Source: Deltaproteobacteria bacterium (lineage in GTDB: Bacteria > Desulfobacterota > Binatia > HRBIN30 > JACQVA1). Taken from it: a stretch of 64,000 nucleotides of DNA. Of the stretch, positions 43,195-51,252 are shown one piece after another. The notes beneath the pieces are model-generated. The model was given only the letters and a program-made list of their open reading frames with translations. It was not told the origin of the DNA and made no database searches. Numbering within the stretch: position 1 is the stretch's first letter; the number at the start of each line of letters is the position of its first letter. Both the position numbers and the translations under genes were made by a program. The stretch is taken from positions 642,951 through 706,950 of the forward strand of contig JACOST010000028.1 of NCBI GenBank assembly GCA_016178705.1, read 5' to 3'.

Positions 43195-43379
43195 TGACGA
43201 GCGTCGACAAGCACAACGGCGACGGTTTCTGCCGCGTGGCCATCCAACCCAGCCCCCGCCCGGTGTTCATCAAAGAGGGCGACGAAGAGCATCTCTACAT
43301 CCGCAGCGGCAACTCCACCCGCCGCCTGACCAGCAAGGAAACCGTCGACTACTGCAAGACCCGGTGGAGGCCGGCATGA
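43194..43379 (+). pseudogene. C-terminal fragment of an AlbA_2/Schlafen-type protein
   Basis: A 61-codon frame whose sequence CRVAIQPSPRPVFIKEGDEE then LYIRSGNSTRRLTSKETVDY matches the end of AlbA_2 (Schlafen AlbA_2, divergent AAA-4) proteins. That region normally reads PVF....YIRSGNST..L...EA..Y....W. The N-terminal nucleotide-binding core is absent, so it is most likely a remnant joined to the end of the activator gene by deletion. Its ATG overlaps the TGA of that gene, so it might still be translated. Confidence 0.6.
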
Positions 43380-43515
43380 AGGCGCTTCGCTACAGCGTCA
43401 TCCACGACGAGGACGACGAAATTCGTGGCTTCGCCGCTCAACGCAAGCACACGCACTTAGTTTGTGAGAACGCACTCCGGGGCCGGCCCTGGAATCGATC
43501 GCGATCAACCGAGGG

Positions 43516-43839
43516 TCAACCCCATCTGTCGGGCAACGCTGCTTCCCATGCGCGCACGAGCGCGTCGACTGCCTTGTTAATTTCAGCTTCAGTGGTAGCG
43601 CGAAGCACCGCGTCGAATTCGGGTGATAGGCTCGAATCGAGAATGTGCGCCGTGTCCGACGGAATGCCCTGCTCACTTTCCCAAATCTCTTGGTCCAAGT
43701 GCCAGAGGATGTCGGTGACGACGTAGCGATAGATTGGATACTTGGCGAGTCGGCGGTCGAGCTCAACCCGCAACCGCTTGATGTGTTGGGGCAGGCGTGT
43801 CCGCATGAGTCTCATGCCAACGGGCTTCGAGATTTGCAC
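43516..43839 (-). CDS. Hypothetical protein overlapping the end of pyrE
   Basis: A 107-residue frame, unrecognised. It has an acidic, helical look (RRLAKYPIYRYVVTDILWHL, then EAEINKAVDALVRAWEAAL) and protein-like composition. In-frame ATGs at 43839, 43815 and 43806 would give overlaps with pyrE of 77, 53 and 44 bases; the shortest is the most plausible. Overlap in the same direction suggests translational coupling. I cannot assign a function, and a frameshifted pyrE tail is not supported, since pyrE already has full length. Confidence 0.55.
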   Translation of the reverse strand: MQISKPVGMRLMRTRLPQHIKRLRVELDRRLAKYPIYRYVVTDILWHLDQEIWESEQGIPSDTAHILDSSLSPEFDAVLRATTEAEINKAVDALVRAWEAALPDRWG

Positions 43840-44374
43840 GCGTGAAGACCGCGCGAACCGGAACGTTTGGACCTACAGCGCGCCGAATCTTTTCTATCCC
43901 GTCGTCTTCCTGACGGTCTACCAACACCACCACGGCAACGATTTGAAGCTTCTCTTCGTGACATTTTCGGATCGCATCGATCGTGGAGCCACCGGTGGTC
44001 ACGACGTCATCAACGACGGCAACACGGCTTCCAGCCTTCGCGCAGCCTTCGATCCATTTGCACAGCCCATGCTCCTTCGCTTCCTTGCGAACTGAGAACA
44101 TGTCGACGTGCCGGCGAGTGGACTGAGAAAAAAATACGACGGCATTGGCGATTGGATCAGCCCCCATCGTAAGTCCGCCTACCGCCTGGACTCCGGCGGG
44201 GAGAAGCTGGAGCACTGCTTCGCCAACAAGCGGCATGGCCTCGCCACGCATCGTGGTCATCTTGCAGTCGATGTAGAAGTTGCTCAACTTCCCGGAGGCG
44301 AGACGAAACGAAGGCGTGTCCGAATGCCGATATGAGTGAGTGATAAGCAGATCGAGCAACTTTCTCCCCGCCAT
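43763..44374 (-). CDS. pyrE: Orotate phosphoribosyltransferase
   Basis: A 203-residue enzyme that joins orotate to PRPP in pyrimidine synthesis. Family features are LASGKLSNFYIDCKMTTMRGEAMPLVGEAV, GGLTMGADPIANAV and the PRPP loop VAVVDDVVTTGGSTIDAI. It is close to the usual length. The ATG at 44374 begins MAGRKLLDLLI just before the conserved start; 34 upstream codons of the longer frame are Lys/Arg/Thr-rich and not conserved. No other pyr genes are adjacent. A possible promoter lies at 44449-44477. Confidence 0.92.
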   Translation of the reverse strand: MAGRKLLDLLITHSYRHSDTPSFRLASGKLSNFYIDCKMTTMRGEAMPLVGEAVLQLLPAGVQAVGGLTMGADPIANAVVFFSQSTRRHVDMFSVRKEAKEHGLCKWIEGCAKAGSRVAVVDDVVTTGGSTIDAIRKCHEEKLQIVAVVVLVDRQEDDGIEKIRRAVGPNVPVRAVFTRANLEARWHETHADTPAPTHQAVAG

Positions 44375-44739
44375 AGCCCCCTCCTCGCCCTTCGTTGCCA
44401 CAACTGGTTGGATTCCACTCTGTCCCACGATACCACCGGTTGCGGTCGCTCTACGTCTTGCGGCTTTTTTTGTCAACCAAAAGTCTGCCCATATGATTTG
44501 GTTGCGGCGAATACCGGCTCGATAAATCTAGCGTATGGGCGGGATCTACTCCAGCGGTTTTGCGGTGAGGGGCAATTGACGCGATCCGGGCCGTGACCCT
44601 CGGGCAACGTCACGGCGCTTGCGGCCCAGCCGTATCACCTTCGGCTGCCAACGAGGGCCGCTGACGTCTCAACCTACTCGAATCAGCTCCGCGCGTAGTG
44701 TAGCGTCGCGGCCATCACGGTAAGAAAGGGAGACGTACG
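44375..44739. other. 365-base divergent intergenic region between pyrE and the LLM oxidoreductase gene
   Basis: The region contains a T-rich patch and a TTGACA-like box on the minus strand (44472-44477) and otherwise no convincing gene, repeat or RNA. The last 20 bases before the plus-strand gene hold AAAGGGAGA, a good ribosome site. The two genes diverge, so both promoters should be here. Confidence 0.5.
44449..44477 (-). promoter_or_regulatory. Possible sigma-70 type promoter for pyrE
   Basis: On the minus strand TTGACA (44477-44472) is a perfect -35 box, followed by an A7 run. A weak -10 candidate (TAGAGC, spacing 18) ends near 44448, about 75 bases before the pyrE ATG. The -35 is good and the -10 is poor, so this is tentative. 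Confidence 0.25.
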
Positions 44740-45690
44740 ATGGCGACGACACATCCGATTCGCTTTGGGATTCAGACCGGCCAACAAGGCATCGAGTGGG
44801 GGCAGATGCTCGAGCTGTGGCAGAAGGCCGATGCCTTGGGCTACGATTCGTTGTGGAACTTCGATCACTTCTATCCGATCTTCGTCGACCCCGAAGGCCC
44901 ATGCTTCGAAGGCTGGACGACGCTGAGCGCGTTGGCGCGGGCGACCAAACGCGCCCGCATCGGTCATCTGGTGAACGGCAACACCTATCGCCACCCGTGC
45001 GTGACCGCGAAGATGGCCGCGACGCTCGATCACATCAGCGGCGGCCGCCTCAACTTCGGCATCGGCGCCGGCTGGTTCGAGCTCGAACATCAGAACTTCG
45101 GCATCGATTTCAAGACCGTGCCCGGCCGCCTCGCCGCGCTCGACGAAGCCTGCCAAATCATCCGCGGCATGTTCACGCAGCCGAAGACCACGGTGCACGG
45201 CAAGCACTACACGGTCACCGATGCGATGTGTCTGCCCAAACCGCTGCAGCAGCCGCACCCGCCGATCATGATCGGCGGTACCGGCCAGAAGGTGTTGCTG
45301 AAGATCGTTGCCAAGTACGCTGACATGTGGAACGCCAGCGGCAGCACCGAAACGATGAAGACGCTGATCGACGTAATCAAGCGGCATGGTGACACGGTGA
45401 AGCGCGACACCGATCGGATCGAGAAAACCGCGATGATCCCGCTCTGCTACAACGCGGCGCCACCGCGCCAAGAATTCATGTGCAGCCTGATCGCCAACAT
45501 GCGGCAAACCACGCCGGAAGCGGCGCGCAAGCAAATCATGATCGGCGACAAGGGCGAGTGCCTCGACACCATCGAACGCTATCGCGCGGTGGGGGTCACC
45601 CACTTCATCTTCATGGTGTTCGCGCCGTACTTCATGGACGAGATCCAGGGATTCGCCGAAGACGTGATGCCGGCCGCGCGCCGGCTGTAG
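44740..45690 (+). CDS. LLM-class F420-dependent oxidoreductase
   Basis: A 316-residue luciferase-like TIM-barrel enzyme that probably uses coenzyme F420. Features: IRFGIQTGQQGIEWGQMLEL at the start, SLWNFDHFYPI, GHLVNGNTYRHPCVTAKMAATLDHISGGRLNFGIGAGW in the core, and PPIMIGGTGQKVLLKIVAKYADMWN, the family's phosphate-binding region. The end (GVTHFIFMVFAP) is typical of the TIGR03560-like branch. The substrate is unknown. F420-type enzymes are common in actinobacteria and several uncultivated lineages, including Binatota. A strong AAAGGGAGA precedes the ATG. Confidence 0.9.
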   Translation: MATTHPIRFGIQTGQQGIEWGQMLELWQKADALGYDSLWNFDHFYPIFVDPEGPCFEGWTTLSALARATKRARIGHLVNGNTYRHPCVTAKMAATLDHISGGRLNFGIGAGWFELEHQNFGIDFKTVPGRLAALDEACQIIRGMFTQPKTTVHGKHYTVTDAMCLPKPLQQPHPPIMIGGTGQKVLLKIVAKYADMWNASGSTETMKTLIDVIKRHGDTVKRDTDRIEKTAMIPLCYNAAPPRQEFMCSLIANMRQTTPEAARKQIMIGDKGECLDTIERYRAVGVTHFIFMVFAPYFMDEIQGFAEDVMPAARRL

Positions 45691-45746
45691 TAGTTGCTCG
45701 TCGTTGTGGGGGCGGGTCGCAAACCCGCCCCTTCCTTCACAACCCG

Positions 45747-47099
45747 CTACTGGGTTGGTACCGGACAATTCCCCAGCGCCGCGTTCACCGCGGTGATCAG
45801 TTCTTCGACCGTCACGTCGCCGCTGTGGTCGGCGTCAAACGACGGGCAACTCGTGAGCGGCGCGGTGCCGAGCGCGATGTTCACGCCGATGATGAGTTCT
45901 TCGACGGTGACGGTGTTGCTCAGGTCGCAGTCGCCGACACAGGTGATCGGGGTCGCGGTGGCGCTCGGTGTTGGTGTCGACGTCTCGGTTGCCGTCGCGC
46001 TTACCGTGGCGGTGGCGCTCGGCGTGGTGGTGTCGGTGGGTAGCGAGGTGGCCGATCCGGTAGGCGTGGCGGTCGCGGTGCGCGTGGGTGGCAGCGTTGG
46101 TGTGCGCGTGATGGTCGCGGTGATGGTCACTGTCGGCGTCAGCGTTGCGGTTTCGGTATGAGTGATCGTCGGCGTCGGCGTCGGCGTGTCCGTGGTGGTC
46201 AAGGTTGGCGTCTGAGTTACGGTCGGGGTCTTCGTCGGCGTTTCCGTGCGCGTGCTGGTGGCTGTGTGCGTGAACGTCGGTGTGCGCGTCGGCCGCACGG
46301 TGGCGGTGTCGGTGGGTGTTGGGGTCTCGGTCGCGGTTGCGGTCGGCGGCAGCGTTGGTGATTCGGTTGGGGTGAGGGATGGCGTGCGCGTGCGCGTCGG
46401 GACGTGGGTAAACGTTGCCGTGGGGGTAGGCTGGCGCGTCACCGTGAAGGTGCGTGTGCGCGTCGGGCGCCGCGTGCGGGTCGCCGTGCGGGTCGGCGAA
46501 TCGGCTGGAGTCGGCGTCTCGGTCTCGCTCGGCGTGGCGGTATTGCTGGGCGTGATGGTGGCGCTGGCGGTCGCGGTGCGCGTTGGTCGAAGAGTCGGGG
46601 TGAATGTCCCGGTGGGTGACGAAGTGACGGTGGCGGTCGGCGTGCGCGACGGCCGCGGTGTGCGCGTGACGGTTACCGTCGCCGTCAGTGTCGGCGACGG
46701 CGTGATCGACGGGGTGGCGGTGATCGTCTGCGTGACGGTTGGACGGTGCGTGAATGTCGCCGTGCGCGTCGGCCGCTGCGTGTGCGTCACGCTGACAGTC
46801 GGCGTCTTTGTCGGCGTCCGGGTCGGGCCGGTCGGAGTTGTGCTCGGGGTCAGCGTAGCGCTGGGCGACTGGGTGATCGTCCTGGTGAGAGTCGGTTTTG
46901 GCGTATTCGTGTGGGTCTTGGTGAAATCGGGTGTTCCAGTTGGTGGTGTGTTCGTTGGAGTTCTCGTGACGGTCACGGTCGGCGATATTGTCTTGGTCAC
47001 GGTCTGCGCTTGCGCCGAGACGGCTATCGCGATCAGCGCACCGGCAAAGGCCGCGCTGCACATGATTCTGACTCGTTTTGCTCGCGTGAACACTGCCAT
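45747..47099 (-). CDS. Secreted Thr-Pro stalk protein with C-terminal dockerin-like EF-hand pair
   Basis: A 450-residue exported protein. After a signal peptide (RIMCSAAFAGALIAIAVSAQAQ) about 350 residues are a degenerate T-x-T-P / T-P-T stalk. The last 65 residues hold two EF-hand loops in dockerin style: DCDLSNTVTVEE and DADHSGDVTVEE, each followed by LI..VN.ALG, with Cys residues that could pair. This looks like a calcium-dependent adhesion or docking module on a long flexible stalk. No cohesin is visible nearby. I use the ATG at 47099; the open frame begins with a GTG at 47129. Confidence 0.8.
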   Translation of the reverse strand: MAVFTRAKRVRIMCSAAFAGALIAIAVSAQAQTVTKTISPTVTVTRTPTNTPPTGTPDFTKTHTNTPKPTLTRTITQSPSATLTPSTTPTGPTRTPTKTPTVSVTHTQRPTRTATFTHRPTVTQTITATPSITPSPTLTATVTVTRTPRPSRTPTATVTSSPTGTFTPTLRPTRTATASATITPSNTATPSETETPTPADSPTRTATRTRRPTRTRTFTVTRQPTPTATFTHVPTRTRTPSLTPTESPTLPPTATATETPTPTDTATVRPTRTPTFTHTATSTRTETPTKTPTVTQTPTLTTTDTPTPTPTITHTETATLTPTVTITATITRTPTLPPTRTATATPTGSATSLPTDTTTPSATATVSATATETSTPTPSATATPITCVGDCDLSNTVTVEELIIGVNIALGTAPLTSCPSFDADHSGDVTVEELITAVNAALGNCPVPTQ

Positions 47100-47206
47100 G
47101 CGTCGCTCGGAGAGTGGCTTCAATATCACGCGTTCGGCAGCCCCGCTACGAGATTTTCTAGGGGCCTGTGTGTCGATGCCACGAAGTTCTGCGATGAAGA
47201 CGGCTC

Positions 47207-48457
47207 TCAGTCCGCGAGCGGCAAGCCACGGTAAGCGCGATCGAGCGCCTCGACCGGGTGACGCACGGTGATGTGGCGACCGCGCTGTGCCAGCCCGGAT
47301 TGAATCTGCAGGATGCAGCCGGGGTTGGCGGCGACGACCACAGCGGCGCCGGTGTCTTCGATGTGACCGATCTTACGGGATTGCAGCCGCGCCGCCATCG
47401 CCGGTTCGGTGAGGTTGAAGCTGCCGGCGCTGCCGCAGCACAGCTCGGACTCGGGTAGCTCGATCAACTCGACGCCGGGAATCGCGCGCAGCAGCGCGCG
47501 CGGTTGTTCGCGCACCTGTTGTCCGTGGGCGAGATGGCAGGCGTCGTGGTAAGTCACGCGCACCGGCGGCACCGCCGGCGGCGGATCGATCGACACGGTC
47601 GCAAGCCATTCGCTGATGTCACGGACATTGGCGCTGAAGCGTCGCGCGCGTTCCGCATACACCGGATCGTCTCGAAGCAGTTCGCCGTATTGCCGCAGCA
47701 TGGCGCCGCAACCGGCGGCGTTGACGATGATCGCGTCGAGATCCTCCGCAAACGTGTCGATGGTGCGGCGCGCGAAATCGAGCGCCGCCGCGCGCGAACC
47801 GTTGTGCAGTGAGAGCGCGCCGCAGCACCGCTGCGTCGCCGGCGCGATGACCGTGCAGCCGTTGTGGGCGAGCACGCGCGCGCTCGCGTGATTGGTCTCA
47901 CCGAACAGCACCGACGCTACGCAGCCGGTGAGCAAGCCGACGCGCGCGCGTTCCGTGCCTTGCGCCGGGGTGAGCGGCGATAGCCGTGGCGCGGCCTCAG
48001 CGGCGGGCAGCAAGGCAGCGGCCGGCATCAACTGCGTGATCGCCGGCCACAGCCCAAGTCTCCGCGCCCAGCGCACCGGTGCGAGCAGCAGGCGCAGGCG
48101 CCGTGCGTGCGGAAAGATCCATTCGATCGCGCGCCGGCGCAGGCGATCGCTCACGCCGCGGCGGTGATGCGCTTCGACGAACGAGCGCGCCCCTTCGATC
48201 AGCTCGCCGTAGTGAACGCCCGATGGACACGCGGTCTCGCACGCGCGGCAGCCGAGGCAGAGGTCGAGGTGATGGACGACATCCCGCGTCAGCGCGAGCG
48301 TGCCGTCGCTGAGTGCGCGCATCAGATGAATGCGCCCGCGCGGCGAATCCATCTCGGTGCCCAACTCGATGTAGGTTGGGCAGGCGTTGAGACACAACCC
48401 GCAATGCACGCAGTCGAGGAAGCGCTCGTAGGGGACGAACGGCTTGGGCTTGCTCAT
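47207..48457 (-). CDS. glcF: Glycolate oxidase iron-sulfur subunit
   Basis: A 416-residue subunit of membrane-associated glycolate dehydrogenase. Two [4Fe-4S] ferredoxin motifs are at the N-terminus: CVHCGLCLNACPTY and CLGCRACETACPSG. Two CCG-type Cys-rich domains follow (GLLTGCVASVLFGE..., CCGALSLHNG, YHDACHLAHGQ and LCCGSAGSFNL). It passes electrons from the GlcD/GlcE flavins to quinone. Its ATG overlaps the end of glcE, completing a tight glcD-glcE-glcF operon on the minus strand. The DsPRGRIHLMRAL segment is standard for GlcF. Confidence 0.94.
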   Translation of the reverse strand: MSKPKPFVPYERFLDCVHCGLCLNACPTYIELGTEMDSPRGRIHLMRALSDGTLALTRDVVHHLDLCLGCRACETACPSGVHYGELIEGARSFVEAHHRRGVSDRLRRRAIEWIFPHARRLRLLLAPVRWARRLGLWPAITQLMPAAALLPAAEAAPRLSPLTPAQGTERARVGLLTGCVASVLFGETNHASARVLAHNGCTVIAPATQRCCGALSLHNGSRAAALDFARRTIDTFAEDLDAIIVNAAGCGAMLRQYGELLRDDPVYAERARRFSANVRDISEWLATVSIDPPPAVPPVRVTYHDACHLAHGQQVREQPRALLRAIPGVELIELPESELCCGSAGSFNLTEPAMAARLQSRKIGHIEDTGAAVVVAANPGCILQIQSGLAQRGRHITVRHPVEALDRAYRGLPLAD

Positions 48458-49770
48458 ATCCCGCCCACGAACCGTCCCGGGCTCAACGTACCGCGCGGAT
48501 CGAGTTGCCGCTTGATGCCCTCCATCAGCGTCAGCGCGGCCGTGCGGTAACCGAACGGTTCGACCTGCCCGTGTAAGCCGACCGGCAACGAATCGAACAC
48601 GACCCAACCCCCACGCGCCCGCACTGCGATGCGCAGCCACTCGATGAACAACAAGGCCTGCCCCTCGTCGCCGCGCAGATGCAGGCGGGCGACGCCGTTG
48701 CCGGCGTGCGTCACCACAGCGGCCTCGAGTCCGCGCGCGACCGCTTCCGGTGTCAGGCGCGGCAGCAAGCCGGCCAACTCGGTTGGCAGCAAGCTGATGC
48801 GCGCGGTCAGCGTCGCCGCTGCCTGGCGCGGGAACTCGCGCAGCCAGTGCGTAAGCTGCGCCGCCTCGCGATCGTCGCATACGCGTGCGGAGCGCCCGCA
48901 GTAGTCGACGATGACCGTTTGCTGCGCGTCCAATTCTTCCGCGATGCCGCCGAGAGCGAGCGCGATCCCCCCACTGGTCTGCCCGCACGCCGCCGCCGCC
49001 GTGGTGTTCAAGACTTCGACGAATAGCGGCGCCAGCTTCGCATCGAGCAGCGTCAGCGCCAGCTCGGCGGCGTCTTGATCATCGTACGTGGTGATCCACA
49101 GCACGCGAGTCTGCTCGGGACACGGACGAATCTTGAACGTGGCCTCGACGATCACGCCGAGAGTGCCGAACGATCCGGCGAACAGCTTGCCGAGGTCGTA
49201 GCCGGCGACGTTCTTGACGACGCGTCCGCCGGCTTTCGCAATCGAGCCGTCGGCGAGCACGACGGTGATGCCGATCAGCAGGTCCCGCACCTTACCTTGC
49301 GACAAGCGCAGCGGCCCGTTGAGATCGGCGGCAATGAGTCCACCGATGGTAACCTGCTCGGCCAACGGCGGATCGAGTGGCAACCACTGTCGTGCTTGCG
49401 CCAGCGCCGTGTTCAACGCGCCGAGGGTGACGCCGGCCTCGACCGTAACCGTCATGTCGGCGGCTTCATGCGCGACGATGCGCGCCAGACGCTGCAGCGA
49501 CAACGCGATGTCATATTGCGCCGGCGGCGCGCCGACGCGCAGGTGCGTGGCATTGCCGACCGGTATGACGGCCCAATCGCGCTTGGTGGCGAACGCGAGT
49601 AATTCGCCGACCTGCTCGATCTGCAACGGCCGGACCACGCACGCGGGCGCGCCGCCCGCGATCGTGAACGCCGCGGTATCGTCGCTGACCGCATCGGCGC
49701 CGAAGCGCGCGCGCAGAGCGGCGATCAGTTCGCGCGCGTGATCGGATGTCGGCACGGGGTCCGGCTCCAT
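48454..49770 (-). CDS. glcE: Glycolate oxidase FAD-binding subunit
   Basis: A 438-residue FAD subunit, somewhat longer than E. coli GlcE (about 350). The FAD_binding_4 core is clear: WAVIPVGNATHLRVGAPP, TVEAGVTLGALNTALA, EQVTIGGLIAADLNGPLR and GGRVVKNVAGYDLGKLFAGSFGTLG, and the C-terminus reads LDPRGTLSPGRFVGGI. It works with GlcD and GlcF to oxidise glycolate to glyoxylate. The ATG at 49770 overlaps the glcD stop codon (TGATG), and glcF starts in its last codons. Confidence 0.93.
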   Translation of the reverse strand: MEPDPVPTSDHARELIAALRARFGADAVSDDTAAFTIAGGAPACVVRPLQIEQVGELLAFATKRDWAVIPVGNATHLRVGAPPAQYDIALSLQRLARIVAHEAADMTVTVEAGVTLGALNTALAQARQWLPLDPPLAEQVTIGGLIAADLNGPLRLSQGKVRDLLIGITVVLADGSIAKAGGRVVKNVAGYDLGKLFAGSFGTLGVIVEATFKIRPCPEQTRVLWITTYDDQDAAELALTLLDAKLAPLFVEVLNTTAAAACGQTSGGIALALGGIAEELDAQQTVIVDYCGRSARVCDDREAAQLTHWLREFPRQAAATLTARISLLPTELAGLLPRLTPEAVARGLEAAVVTHAGNGVARLHLRGDEGQALLFIEWLRIAVRARGGWVVFDSLPVGLHGQVEPFGYRTAALTLMEGIKRQLDPRGTLSPGRFVGGI

Positions 49771-51197
49771 CACATCGCGGCGCGACGCATCGGGCGCGTG
49801 GTTTCCACGCACACGCCGGGGGTGGGAAAGATCTTGCCTGGGTTGCTGCGCAGGGTGGGATCGAACACTTTTCGAAGCTGCTGCATCACCAGCAAGTCGG
49901 TCGGACTGAAGATCAGCGGCATCTGCTGGATCTTCTCAACGCCGATGCCGTGTTCACCGGTGACGCTGCCACCAAGTGCCACACACGCTTCGAGGATCTC
50001 GCGGCCGGCGGCGAGCACGCGCTCGACCTCATCGGCGTTACGTTCGTCATAGAGCAGGATCGGATGAATGTTGCCGTCGCCGGCGTGGAAGACGTTGGCG
50101 ATGCGCAACCGATAGTGCACGCCGATGCGGGTGATCGCTCGCAGGATGTCGGGCAGCTTGGTGCGCGGCACGACGCCGTCTTGCGTGCAGTAACTCGGCG
50201 CCAGGCGCCCGACCGCGCCAAAGGCCCGTTTGCGACTCTTCCACAGCGCGGCGCGCTCGGCCTCGTCTTTCGCCACCTTCACTTCGCGGGAGTGATTGGC
50301 GCGGCAGATCTCCACGACCTGCTGGGCCTGCCGCTCCAGGCCGGCCGCAAGCCCGTCGAGTTCGATGATGAGCACTGCGCCCGCGTCGGTGGGAAAGCCG
50401 AAGTGGTACGCCGCCTCGATGGCTTCGACGATCAGCCGGTCCATCATTTCGAGCGCGGCCGGCACGATGCCGGCGGCGATGATGCCGGAGACCGTTTGCG
50501 TTGCGTCGTTCACCGATTCGAACACCGCCAGCAGTGTCTTCCACGACTCCGGTTGGCGCGACAGACGCAACGTGGCCTGGGTGACGATGCCAAACGTGCC
50601 CTCGCTGCCGACGGTAAGGCCGACGAGGTCGTAGCCGGGCACGTCTTCGACTGCGCCGCCGAGCTGTACAATTTCACCGCTCGGCAACACCAGTTCGAGC
50701 CCGAGCACGTGATTGGTGGTGACGCCGTACTTCAGCGTATGCGGGCCGCCGGAATTTTCGGCGACGTTGCCACCGATGGTGCACGCCTGTTGGCTCGATG
50801 GATCGGGGGCGTAGTACAAGCCGCGGCTCTTCACTTCGTTGGTGACCGCGAGATTGGCGACGCCGGCTTCGACGGTGGCGCGACGGTTGGCGAAGTCGAT
50901 GGCGACGATCCGCTTCATCCGGCTGGTGCAGACCATCACCGGCGCGTCAATCGGCAGGCAGCCGCCGCTCAGACCGGTGCCGGCGCCACGCGGAACAAAC
51001 GCGATACGCTCGCTGTGCAACACCGTGAGAATGGCGGCGACTTCGGCGGTCGACTTCGGCAACACGACCACCTGCGGCGTGCTCCTTTCCAGCGTGTAGC
51101 CGTCGCACTCGTACACGCGCAGCTCACTGTCGCGCGCGATCACCCCGTCGGCGCCGACGATGTCGCGCAACTGTTCGATCACTCCGGCTGACAGCAT
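49770..51197 (-). CDS. glcD: Glycolate oxidase catalytic subunit
   Basis: A 475-residue flavoprotein, first gene of the glcDEF operon. It oxidises glycolate, and in many relatives D-lactate. The FAD_binding_4 domain has FVPRGAGTGLSGGCLPID and ACTIGGNVAENSGGPHTLKYGVT. The FAD-oxidase C domain has NVFHAGDGNIHPILLYD and GSVTGEHGIGVEK, which carry the substrate and metal residues. Length and motifs match GlcD. The aminotransferase gene diverges from it 55 bases away, which suggests shared control of glyoxylate supply and use. Confidence 0.94.
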   Translation of the reverse strand: MLSAGVIEQLRDIVGADGVIARDSELRVYECDGYTLERSTPQVVVLPKSTAEVAAILTVLHSERIAFVPRGAGTGLSGGCLPIDAPVMVCTSRMKRIVAIDFANRRATVEAGVANLAVTNEVKSRGLYYAPDPSSQQACTIGGNVAENSGGPHTLKYGVTTNHVLGLELVLPSGEIVQLGGAVEDVPGYDLVGLTVGSEGTFGIVTQATLRLSRQPESWKTLLAVFESVNDATQTVSGIIAAGIVPAALEMMDRLIVEAIEAAYHFGFPTDAGAVLIIELDGLAAGLERQAQQVVEICRANHSREVKVAKDEAERAALWKSRKRAFGAVGRLAPSYCTQDGVVPRTKLPDILRAITRIGVHYRLRIANVFHAGDGNIHPILLYDERNADEVERVLAAGREILEACVALGGSVTGEHGIGVEKIQQMPLIFSPTDLLVMQQLRKVFDPTLRSNPGKIFPTPGVCVETTRPMRRAAM

Positions 51198-51252
51198 GCT
51201 TTGACACGCTTACCCACCCCCCGATAAAAGCTCAAGCGCAGCTCGGAGGATC

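Noticed and set aside
46246-47271. 341-codon Val/Gly-rich plus-strand frame opposite the second stalk protein
   Set aside because: It is the antisense of TPT/TxT repeats, with no start signal or domain.
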